From: Glebionis coronaria
Taxonomy: Eukaryota > Streptophyta > Magnoliopsida > Asterales > Asteraceae
Assembly: GCA_025667525.1 (NCBI GenBank)
Contig: CM046876.1
Coordinates: forward strand, 26,685,224 to 26,749,223
DNA: 64,000 nucleotides
Direction of reading: 5' to 3'
Part shown: piece after piece, positions 1 through 12,186 of the stretch
How the letters are laid out: the number at the start of each line of letters is the position of its first letter
How positions within the stretch are numbered: the stretch's first letter is position 1
Translations under genes and position numbers: made by a program
The notes under the pieces: model-generated
What the model was told of the DNA's origin: nothing
What the model saw: only the letters and a program-made list of their open reading frames with translations
Database searches by the model: none

Positions 1-740
1 GAAACAAAAATTTTTGCTTTTCAACTAAGAAAATTTTGACCAAAGTATAAACAAAGGTTTTTCGAACATTTACGAATCTTATTAATTATTTTCGATAAAT
101 CAACAAAAATCTTGTTAATTAAATTCAAATTTATTTTGAACATTTTTATATAATTGGTCGAACTAAGAAATTTAAAATTTTTGCGTTTACGTTTCATAAA
201 AATTAACCAATAATTATTTAATTAATTATAATAATTATCGACGCTTTAAACGTCGGATTGAGTAAAACGGATAAACATGATAGATGAGACGAAACTGAAA
301 CTTAGAAAATATGAAGAAAGTGAACGTAATTACTGACGCATAATATAGAAAGAATATCTGAGTGAATTGTGGACATGATAATTACATCATCATGAGAAGT
401 GAATATAGATACTGACATATTATATAAAAAAAAAGATAAAGAACCAATTGAGACATGTTCCCTTAATAATGAAGGTGCAAAATAAATTGCCGAATGATAT
501 AAAAATAAACAATGTTTGTAAGAAGGGATAATATAGATTATAAAAGAGGTTCGCGGCTAATGTGAACCATTAAAAATTGAGAAGCTGATAACGTTAAATA
601 TTTTAAAGACCACTTATGATTGTCTAAATGTGGAAGATTGTGAGATATAGTTATGTTGGAATTTGTAAGTATAAGTATTCTATTTATGTCATTTATGACT
701 AAAAGTATCTTTGTCTGAAGAAGTTGTACTAATGGCAATT

Positions 741-1150
741 ATGAAGGCAGACATCGCCTCATACATTAGTAAACGTCTAGCTATTGCAAAGGTCATCATC
801 TGATTTTGATTCGATTTGGGTCATCGTCGACAGACTGACCAAATCTGCTAATATCGTTCTCGTTAATGATAAATGCAAAAGAGTTATGTAAACATAGTGT
901 GCTTGTATCGATCATCTATATATCAAGATCCTCGCTTCGCATCGAATTTCTAGAGATCTGCTCAGAAATCATTGAGAACGAACCTTGATGAGAGTACTAT
1001 GTACCATCCCAAATCGAAGGGATGAGGTAAAGTAACGATACAGAGTAATATAAGTGTTGTTTAATGTTTGAATGAATGACCTTTGGTAATAGACCGTATA
1101 ATCGTTTCCCTTTGGAGAGATTATCATTGATAATCATCGTATTAGGATTG
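741..1150 (+). pseudogene. G1 integrase core remnant (Ty3/gypsy)
   Basis: Translated in shifting frames, this stretch keeps recognisable chromovirus integrase blocks: MKADIASYISK near 741, then WVIVDRLTKSAN near 818, then a LDESTMYHP block near 990-1010 followed by a decayed SERT-like region. The segment that normally separates the zinc-binding end from the WVIVDRLTKSA block (roughly 45 residues) is missing. A TAG interrupts the frame near 950. The same deletion and the same TAG occur in G2 at 40680-40997. There is no usable frame, so the protein cannot be made from this copy. Confidence 0.8.
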
Positions 1151-1519
1151 AGATCGAATCTTGTTAGGATCTAAATCTTAGAGCATCTGTAAGCAGGAGT
1201 TGAGATAAGGACACCCGACTTACACCCATTGTGAGTTGGATATGTCTCTTAGGTTTAAGGTTTCCTATGATGGCGAACCTATCCTTGCAAAATACCCGAC
1301 CCGCGAGATCTGAAATGATTGTTGAAATTAGGATCTGATTATTAACTGCCGATAGTAGGCAGGAGGTTATGTGAATGTGAAATGTAGATCTTGAAGTGCC
1401 AAATGGGTAGCGAAGTTATGCCACAATTTTTAAACTTGGGAAAATGAATTCATGATCTGACAAATCATGGGATATAAGTCCCCGTTGTTTGGGACCATTG
1501 AGATGGTATAAAAGATTGG

Positions 1520-1860
1520 TTTGAAAGGCATATAAGTTGGATCTACCCTAGGACTTCAAAGACTGCGTGAATTATGTTTCGTATATCGAACTTGATGGAA
1601 TATCTATCAAGTGGAAAATCTGATTATTCTTAATAGAGCTTAGATCGGCGAAAAGTTGCATTCATCAAAAACCAGTGAACATCATGGATAGAGAAAGTAA
1701 GTCAACATTAAGCCTGATCTTATTCCCGTAGTTATGTCTGCTGAAACTCGCGTATTGTAATGAATTGAACTTGTGAGAAAAGACCCGATGTGGAGGAAAT
1801 ACCCACATGGCTTTAACTCTATAAGAAGCGAGTAGTAAGGTAAGATGATCTTTGAGGACA
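1520..1860 (+). pseudogene. G1 integrase C-terminal linker remnant
   Basis: Nucleotides near 1575-1720 match the stretch of Tekay-type pol that lies between the integrase core and the chromodomain. Readable scraps are a YKLDLP-like motif and an IMDRE motif near 1675. Frameshifts and stops are frequent. I could not see a chromodomain. The region runs directly into the polypurine tract and 3' LTR, as expected for the end of pol. Confidence 0.6.
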
Positions 1861-1868
1861 AAGATCCT

Positions 1869-1884
1869 GTTTAGGGGTAAATGC
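1869..1884 (+). other. G1 polypurine tract
   Basis: GTTTAGGGGTAAATGC lies immediately before the TGTGAC start of the 3' LTR. The position and purine run fit the plus-strand priming site. G2 has the same sequence in reverse next to its 3' LTR at 39853. Confidence 0.65.
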
Positions 1885-3400
1885 TGTGACAATCCGTCAA
1901 ATTATGGTTGATATTTTATTCTCAATATTATTTAAAAACAATTTACAATATGAACTCACATATTTTTGGGAAGAAATTTGGATTTACGTCTTGGAGTAGC
2001 ATCGACTACGTCTAAACTGGAGGATTCAACGTTACGTGCTTACGTTTACATACACCGTGTTTTGTGACAGTCCGACATTTCAGAAAATAAATTTATCGGA
2101 GAATATTATTTTGGAGTTTTAAATTTGTGATTGGTTCATAAACTCACAAATTTACGAGAAGAGATTAGGACTTACGATTTTATTTTAACGTCCTTTACGA
2201 CTAAACCGGAAACCTTAGGGTTACGTATTTACGTTTTCGAACTCCGTTTTTGATGAGACAATTTTTATTAGATTCGTTTTGTGCCGTTGATTCATAATTT
2301 ATAAAAACGTTTCTCGTAAAACGACCCGAGGGCACGCAAATCGAGGAAACTAGAATCGAGGAGTACCCGTAAATAATTGGGGATGAGACAAGTGGGACAC
2401 TTGTGCCACCCCCAAAACCGGCCAACACTTGCTACCACACATCCATGATGTGTCAAAAACATAAGTATCTATCTAACACATGTCTTAGCTTCATGTGTAA
2501 GCTAAGACTTCACAAAAACCACTAACTCCTCAAACTAGCTACTCATTTTCTCTCATGCAAAACAAGCAATTTTCTCTCTTCCTCTCTCTAGCTTGCCGTC
2601 CCAAATGCTCCACAAAACACCCATTTCATACAAATTTTAACCATAAACATATGTTATAATTAACATATGTTAATCTCCATTCAAAAAGATGAAGATTGGT
2701 GCAAGTTATAACATCCAAGGAGGAGTATTCATGGTGTCTTGGGGCTGATTTTCCACAAGGAGTTCATGGAGCATGGTGGTCTTGAAGATGGTCTTGGTGC
2801 AACACAAGTTTCTCCATCAAAATCCATGTTTTGATCACAACCTACATCATCATGGTGGTATAAAGATTGTCCTCCTCATCTTCTTGTTATTTTGATTATG
2901 TAAACATGTATTTTATTTCCTATTGTATATGTATATGATGATTATATGATGATAAAAATGTTATGTGGGGATTTGGTGTTGATAATCATGGATATAAAGA
3001 TGAAAAACTATAAGTAAAAATGGGTAAATCTTGTTTAAATGAAAGGCTGTATAAAAACAGTAAAGAACCATATGGTAAACTGATAAAATGATGAAGTAGA
3101 ATGGATTTACAGTAAGCTATGGGTCTTGTACACATGTGAGAGTTGGCCATACAATGGAATCAAAATAATGAGTGAGATATGATCAAAACAAGTTTAGGGT
3201 ATAAATCTGAAGTTACTGTTTTGGACGATTTTTAGAAAATATTTAGAAGATGATTCAACAGTAGCTATAAAAGAGTTAAATATATCACATATCATGTAGT
3301 TTATGTGATAAAAATTTGAGCTTCTATCTCCATATAGAACTCAAGATATGGCAGTTTTGGTGAAAGTAAAGATAAAAATCAGATTTTGGAAAATAATATA

Positions 3401-3655
3401 CTACCTCCGTCCCATAATTATTGTCCACTTTTGACTTTTTAAGTCTTTATTCGTTAACTTTGACCTTAAATAATTTTCTTTGTGTTATATAATATTTGAT
3501 GAAAGTTATATCAACAAAAAATACATTTAAAACTCTATCCATTTTTGTATTATGCATCAAATATTAAATAACACAAACAAAAATATTTAAGGTCAAAGTT
3601 GACGATGAAAGACTCAAAAAGTCAAACATGGACAATAATTATGGGATGGAGGTAG
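3401..3655. mobile_element. Stowaway-like MITE
   Basis: The 255-bp unit has inverted ends, CTACCTCCGTCCCATAATTA on the left and the complementary TAATTATGGGATGGAGGTAG on the right, nearly perfect over 25 bases. Both sides are flanked by TA (3399-3400 and 3656-3657). The end sequence and TA duplication are typical of Stowaway elements of the Tc1/mariner superfamily. It is AT-rich and has no coding capacity; a longer inner inverted repeat makes it foldback-like. The corresponding site in both G2 LTRs is empty. Confidence 0.9.
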
Positions 3656-5140
3656 TATAATACTATTATATAAGCACTCAAAATTTAATAGTATAAAATA
3701 TAAAAGAAAACCCACTAACTTATGGATTTTATTTATATAAGTATGTAAAAGGTTAAATAAGTGGACATTTTATAAAAATGGTAACTTGTTAAGTTTTATA
3801 AGTTATAAAACTATAAACTTGATTTTTACGACTTTTTCGGCTATTGCCGTAAAATTAACGTTTTTGTTAAATAAAACTTAGATGGTTGGACCCGTCTAAT
3901 GTAAACTTTATAAAACTTATATACTGATATATAAAAATGTATAGCAAGTAAAAACCGATAAAACCCGAACTATAGGACATACGGACGTTAACGGACTAAA
4001 TTAACGTTATTGGACTAACAATACAACAAAAATGGACTAAAACACTTATAAACTTATTATTGGGCTTAACCCATTTGGGCCCAACTTGTAAAGTTTAAGT
4101 ACTGATAATATAAGCACAAAATAGATTAAAATAAGTTAAATAACTTATAATAGGCTTATTGGACCTAAAACACGTAAATAGGTAAAACGAGACAACTAGT
4201 ATAAAAGTTATCGACACATAACACAAAAATGAGTAAACGAGAATATGTAAACCCACTTGATCATCATATATATATAATCATCATATGTATACATAATTGA
4301 TACTTTTATAAAGTCATTGGACATGAGTCTAAGACGAGTATTATTTGTCTAGGTTTCCGTGATTGAAGCGCGTACCGTACGTCCGAATTGCCGATAACCC
4401 GCCTTCCCACATCAACGTGAGTTCATAGCCTCGCACCCTTTTAAATGCTTTTATAAATGTTTTATAAACCCGCGAGGGAGATAACATGTTAGTTTTATAA
4501 AAATAGGACACCATTTGTCCCGATTGCTTGTTTATTGATTTTGGACCCGAATGATTGAATGACCCGATTGTATGACCCGATAAATGATTAAAGGACCCGA
4601 TAGATGAAATTAAATGGATTATTAAAGTTAGGTTATGTCACTAAAAGTCCCATTAGCATGAATTGTGAACTACCGGGAGTTGGTAGACGCTTATGCATAT
4701 AATAGTACTATTTGGGGACGATCACCCCAGTTCGCGCCTTGACGGTTGATCCCCGTCGTGCCACATTGATTGGTAAGCGAATTTATGTATGAGAAGATTT
4801 CCAATAGCGTGACCTTTGTGACGACACGCTACTTTAGATGGGCAAAATTGGTATCGGGTTAGCTACCCGTTTTGTTTTAGTAAGGTAACAATGTCATGCG
4901 GCTTGTAATAATCCAAAACTTAACGAAATACTACTAGACGCTCCGAATTACGAGGTATGGTCTGACTAGCAATACAGGGTCATATTATTGATATTATGTT
5001 TGTATTTTGGTTTTCATAACCATATTCATATAACGGTTTTTATTTTCATACAACGTTATAAGACGTATTGTATGATGTTTTTACGACATTGGCTCGTATA
5101 ATGATTTTTAAGGCAAATGCCTATATTATGATTTTCGATA

Positions 5141-5241
5141 AGGATTTGTATAAAAATGACTTTGGCTATCTTATGGCCTATTACAAAGATTTGTATAAAA
5201 TGATTTTGGCTATTTTACGGCCTATTACAGTGATTTGTACG
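5141..5241. repeat. Degenerate tandem repeat in the Tekay-like LTR
   Basis: About two copies of a unit near 50 bp, each with a TTGGCTAT..T..GGCCTATTACA core. It is present in the same place, inverted, in the G2 LTRs (about 36727-36830 and 54172-54275). Confidence 0.6.
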
Positions 5242-5614
5242 AATTGATTTTTGGTACTAATTTTATACCAAAGTTATATTGATGGAATTTATTTAACTCT
5301 ATGAATTCACTCGGCGTTATCGCTGACCTTTTTTTTAACATGTTTTATCTCAGGTACTTGAAGGTAATTCTCGGGAAGACAACAAGAATTCATGGCCCGC
5401 ACTTAAACAATATTTTCCATTCAAATATTTTGTAAAACTTTGTATGAAATGTAATGACTTGGGACCGATGTAACTTTGATATTTATGAATGGAAATGCTT
5501 TATTAATAAACGACGCGATTTTTATGCGTTGTCTATGATGTGAGTAATGTGCTAACCCGTAACACCAACTAGTCTTCCGCTGTATTGAGTTGTACAAAAT
5601 TTGGGGGTGTTACA

Positions 5615-6636
5615 GCTTAAAACAAGCACAAAAAAATGGAATGAAAAAATTGTTTCTGTTCTACTTGAAAATGGATTTATTCAAAGTCCTATTGATTTTT
5701 CATTGTTTATAAAGAACAATAATGGGATTTTCTTAGTTTTGCTTGTATATGTTGATGATATTGTTATTACTGGTAATAATCTGGACGAGGTTAATAAGTT
5801 TAAACAATTCTTCAGTTCTAAGTTTCTTATCAAAGATCTTGGAAAACTTAAGTATTTTCTAGGAATTGAAGTTATTGATACCAGTGATGGAATTTGTTTA
5901 AATCAAAGAAAATATTGTACTGAGTTATTACTATCTGAGTTTGGAATGTTAAGGTGCAAACCTTGTGGTGCACCTATTGAAGTTAATCGAGATAGTAAAA
6001 AACTTAAAGGTAAGTTTGGTGATGACGAAAAACTTGTTAAAATTACACCATATCAAAAACTTGTTGGTAAATTAATTTACATTACTATGAATAGACCAGA
6101 CATTACATATGATGTGCATTGTCTTAGTCAAGTTATGCATAGTCCTAATGAAGTCTCATCTGAGACTTGCATTCAGAGTTTTAAGATATCTGAAAATTGA
6201 ACCTGGGTTAGGTATTACTTTCAAGAAAGGAGTCTGTAACACATTGAATGTGTTTGTAGACTCAGATTCGGCTAAGTGTAATGTAACCAGAAGATCTTTA
6301 ACTGGTTATTGTGTTTATCTTGAAGGTAATTTGGTTTCATGGAAGAGTAAGAAATAAAGTGTTGTTTCTAGGTCTTCTACTGAGGCTGAATACAGGGCTA
6401 TGTGCAATGTGTGTTGTGAACTCATGTGGATTCACAAAATACTTTGTAATTTGGAAGAGGATGTGATGTTGCCTACCGATATGAATTGTGATAATAACTA
6501 TGCAATCCAAATTTCTTTGAATCATGTACCTATGAAAGAAAATAATACTGTAGATATATTTACAAAAGGATTGTTAATTTCTAATCATAAAAAGTTATCT
6601 AGTATGCTTGGTTTGTTTAATGGTTTTGCAGGTTAA
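5615..6636 (+). pseudogene. pol: C1 pol remnant: reverse transcriptase and RNase H
   Basis: The first frame starts in the middle of the reverse transcriptase and contains the catalytic YVDD block, followed by DLGKLKYFLGIEV and the RPDITYDV region, all typical of Ty1/copia. Near 6155 a frameshift moves to the next frame, which continues with HLRLAFRVLRYLK, an RNase H VDSDSAKC block and a SSTEAEYRAM block. A TAA sits at about 6355. The end (NTVDIFTKGL, 6540-6580) follows a further internal deletion of the RNase H tail. The 5' end is cut by the G1 insertion. The wording of these blocks suggests an Ale/Ivana-type lineage, which I hold only loosely. Confidence 0.85.
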
Positions 6637-6651
6637 GGACATAAGGGTGAG

Positions 6652-7056
6652 TGTTAAGAGATATATGTCCAAACCTGAGGGACTTGTTGTGACAAGTGAG
6701 GAAAGATGAAGGTGCTACTTTTCTACTGAAGTATAAAGTTTATAGTTAGAAGGACTAAAGATTCACTTTTGGAAACATGGAGGATTGTTGTGCAAGACAG
6801 GAGTATATATACTCCTCACCTACCTAACAACTCATTATCGTTTCATTATTTATGTTATCATTTGTGTGTAAAAAGTGTGAGATTGTGTTTAGATCAATAC
6901 ATTTTGATCTTGTGAGTTTGAGAGGTTTTCCCATTCTTGTTTTGTATCAATAGTGTAAATTCATTGATTAATAAAAATGAGCCAAGGGGAGGTTGGTTGG
7001 GTTCAGTGTAATCTAGTATCTTGTTGATATAGAGCTTATATTCACTTGTTTTTACA
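6652..7056 (+). repeat. C1 3' LTR
   Basis: It starts TGTTAAGAGA just after a purine-rich stretch (6637-6650) and ends CTTGTTTTTACA. A TATATAT promoter-like box lies at 6804-6810. The right border is inferred from the CA end only, since no second LTR is available. Confidence 0.65.
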
Positions 7057-7194
7057 AGGTGAGCAGTGGCAGAATTTGAAGATTTATTTTAAGTTGATTA
7101 TTTTATACATACAAAAATATAAAAATTGACTATAATTTAAAAACAAAATTCATAATATTTACACTACTCGTCACAAACTTTGGAGGGACCGGGG

Positions 7195-7700
7195 TGTTGA
7201 TCCTAAGCTTAGATCGATTAGCTTTGTGTTAAACGAGATTGAATCAATATTAACACGTAGAGAAACTTTGTGTTTAGAACAATCTAAGTGTTATGCGGAA
7301 TTAACACTTAAACCAAAGAACAAAACAAAACACAAGGTATACCAAACTTTCACTTTGATTAATGATCGAACTTGCATACAATAAAAGTTGTAAAACTTAT
7401 TAAAACTGATATCAAACTATGAACCCTATGACCTCCTTTTATAACACAAGGAGTCGTGTACAAAGGTCTACCTATCAACTATTCTAGGTAAAGATAATTA
7501 TAGAAAATACAATATTGAACATATCTTTACTTCAAATACAAAGTGTGTAGACTAAGTATTCTATCAGTGGTTGAACTTCTTCTTAGCAGCGCTCAAATAT
7601 GTCTTGTCAGTGCTCATCTGTCAACGCCACTTTTACTCTTTTTAGCGTCCAAGTTCCTCTTGTCAGTGTCCTAGTGACTTAGACAATTTTATTCCAAACA
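7195..7700 (-). repeat. C2 3' LTR
   Basis: On the - strand it starts TGTTTGGAATAAAATTG and ends AGGATCAACA (506 bp). A TATAAAAGG box lies on the - strand at 7435-7443, followed by a purine-rich GGAG segment as in the C3 and C5 LTRs. Degenerate forms of the GTCAGCG word cluster at 7585-7675. Confidence 0.8.
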
Positions 7701-7716
7701 ATCCTCCCCTAAACTT
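7701..7716 (-). other. C2 polypurine tract
   Basis: The - strand reads AAGTTTAGGGGAGGAT directly before the LTR start. It is identical in form to the C5 tract at 49485-49500. Confidence 0.75.
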
Positions 7717-7784
7717 GATATCTACTCTAGTAATAAAGTTTCTGAATAAAAACTAAGTAAAAGGAGGATTCTTACAAACATCAA

Positions 7785-10754
7785 CTATTTCTTGATTAAA
7801 TAATAAACAAATCTAATTAAATCCTTACTAACATCACTGGTATAATCAACCTCTAACTGTGTGGACACCATCATCTTCAAAGCATCTTGAGGTGGAGGAT
7901 ATTCAGCATCAACCAAAATATATTCTACATATTTTGAGGCACTAAGATGGTATACACCAGCAGCTGAATGTAAATGCCACTTCAAACCAGAGATCATCCA
8001 GATCCAACCATATTGGATCAGCTTCATCTGGAGCAATCATTCTCTTGAATGTGATCCAAATCTTTATTCCATTTACTAAAGAAGGCTCTTCAGCTTTATA
8101 CTTGGCTTTCATTAGCTTCCATAGATCCACCAAGTCTTCTATATCCATACTTGCAAACAATAAAACCAAAGAAGTGAAAGTATGTACCTTGTTACCATAT
8201 CTGGTAATCACCCAGAAACCACTTGCATCTTATTCATACTTGATTATTGGGTTTCTGAAATCTAAAGGTAACACTTCTGCAACATCTGAAGCCTCCCAAG
8301 GTGAAAGATTTATATTCTTTCTTATCACAGCTTCACTTGGATTCAATTGATCAAGTACTGAAAATTCAATAGGGATTCCCTTCTTCACTGACCTTGGCAC
8401 AATGGAAGCCCTCCTGATCTACATATTTTCTTCAATTTCTTCCTTCCTTTCATCAGAAAGAAGTCTGAGAGTATTTGCCTCACAAACACGTTCCCAAATA
8501 GGATATGCATAAAACTCCAACTCTTCAAAGGAAAGCTTTTTCAACTTCTCATAGGTCCATCCTCCTTGATGGCACCTAAGAAGCATATAATAGAGCTCTC
8601 TTCTATCCCTTTTTAGCTAGGAAAGTACCTTACTAGCTTTATGCTTCAAAATGACTTTGTAATCCTTTTGAACTCTCAATAGAATTTCCAAACCCCAAAT
8701 TTGTCTAGTAAGTGACATGTCTGGATTCTCTGCAATTGAAGATTCCCATGCAAAATACATAGCCACTACCTTAGGCATATCAAAATCTACATGCATCTTC
8801 AACTCCCTAATCTTTTCCCTGGCTAATTCATCCTCCCATATTCCAATTTCTCTAGCTCTTCAATGATCATCACACTAGAACCAGAACTCTCATCATCACT
8901 ACCATCTTTATTGATTTCAATGGCAGTCTCTACCCTATCCTGTTCCTCAAGTTGTGCAGCCAAAATAAAATCAAAATGTACCTGAGTTGCATCCTTAGGT
9001 ACTTGTACAACTTCCACAACCCTTTTACCCTTATCCAAATCTCTAATAGTTGGTAATGTGATTGATGGTACTTGTGTAGAAACATCCTTGATGATAGCTA
9101 ATGGTTGGGATACATCAACTACACCTGCAAGTCAGTAAGCGTCTTATTTCTTCTTGTCAGCGTTTAATCCTGAATGTCAACGACTGACTTTGTGACTTGA
9201 TGCATCCTCTACAAATGAAAGCTTTTATGAGTAACCAAAGAAATATCAACAGCTGGCTTCTCCTTCAAACTTGTCAGTGCCTCAGCTATCTCCACACTCC
9301 CATAAGAAACACCTTCTTGTGATCCCTTGTCACTCACATTTACTGGCTCATCCTCCCCTTTGGAAGAATCCTCCCCTAAAGAAAGGACTCTTGCCTGCCT
9401 CCTCCTAGTACTGGCAGTCTCCAAAATAACCAACCTCTCACTTAATGATTTGAGTTCAAGGCCTTGACTTCTGACAATCTGTACAAGATCTGAATTTTGC
9501 TTTTGCAAGCGAATGCAGATCGCCTTCAATTCTAAAGCTGATAATGGTTCCAGTCTTCCCTCCTCTATCATGGGGATTTGGCCCCCCAAAAGAGATTCAT
9601 TAGGCATGGGTGTGGTCTTAATGATGTTGGGACTGTCTTGACCTACATCTAAGCCAGTGTCAATAGTCCCAACCCCACCTATGTCACCAACCACACTTGT
9701 GGTGGTGGTTCTATCTACTACATGGCTAGGACCACTAGAGGAGAACACTCCAGTAGTCCGTTGGCATTTCTCAAACCTATAGTCTTGTGGTTCTGAGGAT
9801 GAAGTGGAATGAGGGTCTGTTTAGGTTTGGGGGATAATGGTGTCAGCATTTGGGTTAGTTGTGTTAGCGCCCACATTGTGAATGTCAGCGCCTGAAGGTT
9901 GAGGGTCAAGGTCCATGCGTTGTGGTGATGGAGGTTGTTCTGGTAGAGGGTCTGGTTGTGGTTGAGGTTGTGCAGCTGCCAGAATGACAGCTTGCATGGC
10001 TGGGGTGAGGGGAAGGTCTCTGAAAGGAGGGGTATTCATGTTGCCAAACACAATTTTCTTTTGAGTAGGGACCTCATAAAAGTTTTCATGGTCTCTACTA
10101 CAATATCTTTGTTCATAAAAAACCATTTGTAAAAACCTAGGGTAAGCAATAGTCATCTTGTTACCCTTGTTGTAACACAAGCCATCAAAAATCATTTTGG
10201 AAAAATTAAATTTTTGCCCACTTGCAATGAAAACAAGAGCAAAACTGATGGTTCGATTGATTTCATTGAAAGACGAGCATTTGGGACTCAAACATTGTAG
10301 GATGACATGAATCATGTACTTCCAGGCTGGGGGAAATTGTTGTTTACTATATTTGTTTATGTGCCCATATGGGGGGCAAAGAATATCCCAAGACTTGAAG
10401 CCCTAACTCTAGCTCTGCTAGGGGAAGGGTGGTTATACCATCAGCGTCATCAAGGCATAAAGCCTGACGAACTAAAGCTTCAGTAACAACCCATTGAACC
10501 CTATGAACAGTGCCAACCAATATATTCACTCCATCAATTGTTTTGGAACTAATAGTGTTCCAAAACTACTTGATGTGTGTGATAGAGGCGAGTGTAGTAT
10601 GAGAAAGCGCATACCTTAGAGGAGACGCCATCAAATACCCAATCATCTCTGTGTATTGGGGGTGCAAAGTATTATCCTCAACCATATAAGCCACCATATT
10701 ATGTTGGCTTCTGAACCCCAACTCCACACTAACAGGTTTAAACTTTGGTGCCAT
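7785..10754 (-). pseudogene. C2 third ORF (downstream of pol), broken
   Basis: Pieces in several frames, in order on the - strand (10754-10566, 10529-10347, 10315-9821, 9748-9209, 9038-8823, 8802-8617, 8211-7942, 8036-7785), follow the intact third ORF of C5. Shared blocks are the N-terminal HNMVAYM..., the block W(K)YMIHVILQCLSPK...FNE, the YPRFLQ motif, a proline/glutamine-rich linker, and the coiled-coil-like LELKAICIRLQKQNSDLVQ stretch. The N-terminal part resembles proteins that automated annotation of Asteraceae genomes often calls longin-like or retrotransposon ORFs; I do not trust that name. I see no signal peptide or membrane segment, so calling it an envelope is not supported. Frameshifts and stops rule out expression as one protein. 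Confidence 0.8.
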
Positions 10755-11964
10755 TTAGAATGATTTGTGAAAACCGTAAGATGATAACAATGGAGGTATG
10801 AAGGTTTGAGAATTTTAGTAGACAAGAATAGTAGTTACCCTGTTTGAAAGAAATAAGCCAAATTTATAGGAGTGATATAAGCACACGATTGGTTGAAAAA
10901 TGAGGAAGTTATATTCAAAAAGTAATGATCACAATCTTGAAAATAATATAACTTATCTCTTTAATTAATTAAAAGTTACCAACTCGCTAAAATTACAGCC
11001 CAAATTTTCATCAAAAATAACAACTGGGTGGAACCCAATGTTTTTCAACGGTCAAAAAGCAAATGTCAGCGTGTAACGGTTATATTCTTGTCAGCGTTGA
11101 AATTTTGCCATGTCAGCGTTTAAATTCGTCTTATCAGCGTTGGAAGTAAAATATGTCAGCGGCCAAAATTAAAAATAATAAAAAATAAAAAGACCTTAAC
11201 AAAGAAGTTTACCCTAGTGAAGATAACTCTTATACTGAAAATGATTGTAAGGTGGCAAGCACTGTCCAATCATACACACTTGCATAAGGAAGATAGACGT
11301 AATTGTCCTCAAGTTTCCCTTGCTAACCAAAGTTCTTAACATAGAAGAAATCTCATATAAACTCTTTTTAACTTCCTAGGTAAGCCTAATTAAAATTTTC
11401 ACCATGTCTCCCAACCGTCCAATCCCAATTCTAGGCCAAAACGTCTTGGCAACATGCACAGTATATCAACTTTGCATGCTACAATGCCTCAAGAACTAGA
11501 AATTCCAATTCTTACTCACCAGTGGATACAATCTAGAATTGTGATAAGAGTATTCTAAGAATACCCAAAATCCTAAAGGTTTCCTAAACCTCCCCTTAAA
11601 CTATGATATACACAGTTGCAAAATAAAAAGTATATGACAAAAATTTATTTCAAGATAGGAATGTGAACATTCCAACCATCATAAATAAACTTTTGACACA
11701 TTCCTTGTAAGCTCCAAAGATCCATAAGAAACTTTGTATCCAATTTTACACTGCTCATAATGCCTGTATGATTAGATCAAAAATCACAAAAACTAACATG
11801 TTGCTGTCAGCGACCATTTTAACACATGTCAGCGTTAGAAAAATAAAGTGGAAAATCTAATGCTTTACAAAGATAAATAATAGTGCACATCCTGTACATA
11901 CTATATAACGATTTCAAAAACACATTTAGGTGAGATTTATCATTCCAATACTTGTTACCAAGTA
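10755..11964 (-). other. C2 spacer between pol and the third ORF
   Basis: About 1.2 kb without a credible frame. It corresponds to the C5 spacer at 45377-46483. Six of the eight exact GTCAGCG words of C2 lie here (11065, 11090, 11112, 11155, 11806, 11828), with a near copy at 11132. Confidence 0.7.
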
Positions 11965-12186
11965 CTAGAATCTCCAAACATCAAAAGGTTTAGTTAAAAG
12001 ATCAGCCACATTCTCTTCTGTGTCTACCCTATCTGGATGTATTAAACCTTTTTCAAAACAATCTCTTGTAAAATGATGCCTAATTTCTATGTGTTTAGTT
12101 TTAGAATGATGTACAGGATTCTTAATAATGCATAATGTACTATTATTATCTACAAATATCTTGATATGCATAAAATTATACCCATA
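11965..12186 (-). pseudogene. pol: C2 RNase H C-terminal fragment
   Basis: The - strand encodes YGYNFMHIKIFVDNNSTLC, then [12 protein letters not shown] and DLLTKPFDV. These are the last RNase H blocks of SIRE-type copia pol and align with residues 1119-1188 of the C5 pol. The frame is cut at 12186 by the end of the C3 LTR. The expected upstream part is not found on the other side of C3. Confidence 0.85.

Larger units (their letters stand above)
1..5614 (+). mobile_element. G1: 3' part of a decayed Tekay-like Ty3/gypsy chromovirus
   Basis: The sense strand is +. Bases 1-1884 are the 3' end of the internal region, with integrase remnants, and 1885-5614 is the 3' LTR. The 5' part lies outside the window. 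The same element occurs inverted as G2 (36351-57296): the internal sequence and LTR align with G2 in reverse complement, including the pol lesions. The LTR begins TGTGACAATCC and ends GGGGGTGTTACA. The base run after the LTR, GCTTA, is in copia sequence (C1), so G1 appears to have landed in C1's reverse transcriptase. Only the right target-site copy can be seen. Assignment to the Tekay/Del type rests on integrase similarity and the very long LTR. Confidence 0.85.
1885..5614 (+). repeat. G1 3' LTR (3730 bp, contains a MITE)
   Basis: The LTR starts TGTGACAATCC and ends TGTTACA. Without the 255-bp MITE and its TA duplication it is about 3.47 kb, matching the 3.50 kb LTRs of G2. It is clearly more diverged from the G2 LTRs than these are from each other. 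An antisense reading frame at 2201-2428 is also open in both G2 LTRs. Confidence 0.88.
5615..7056 (+). mobile_element. C1: 3' remnant of a Ty1/copia element
   Basis: The end of pol is followed by a 405-bp 3' LTR. The 5' part is displaced or lost because G1 inserted within the reverse transcriptase region, right after base 5614. The following 138 bases (7057-7194) could not be assigned to any element. Confidence 0.8.
7195..12186 (-). mobile_element. C2: decayed SIRE-like Ty1/copia element
   Basis: Read on the - strand the order is RNase H tail (12186-11965), spacer, third-ORF remnant (10754-7785), polypurine tract and 3' LTR (7700-7195). The 5' LTR, gag and most of pol are absent: at 12186 the sequence jumps into C3. 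It has the same plan as C5, but the LTRs and proteins are only distantly similar, so it is a different subfamily. A family-specific word GTCAGCG is scattered over it. Confidence 0.85.
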
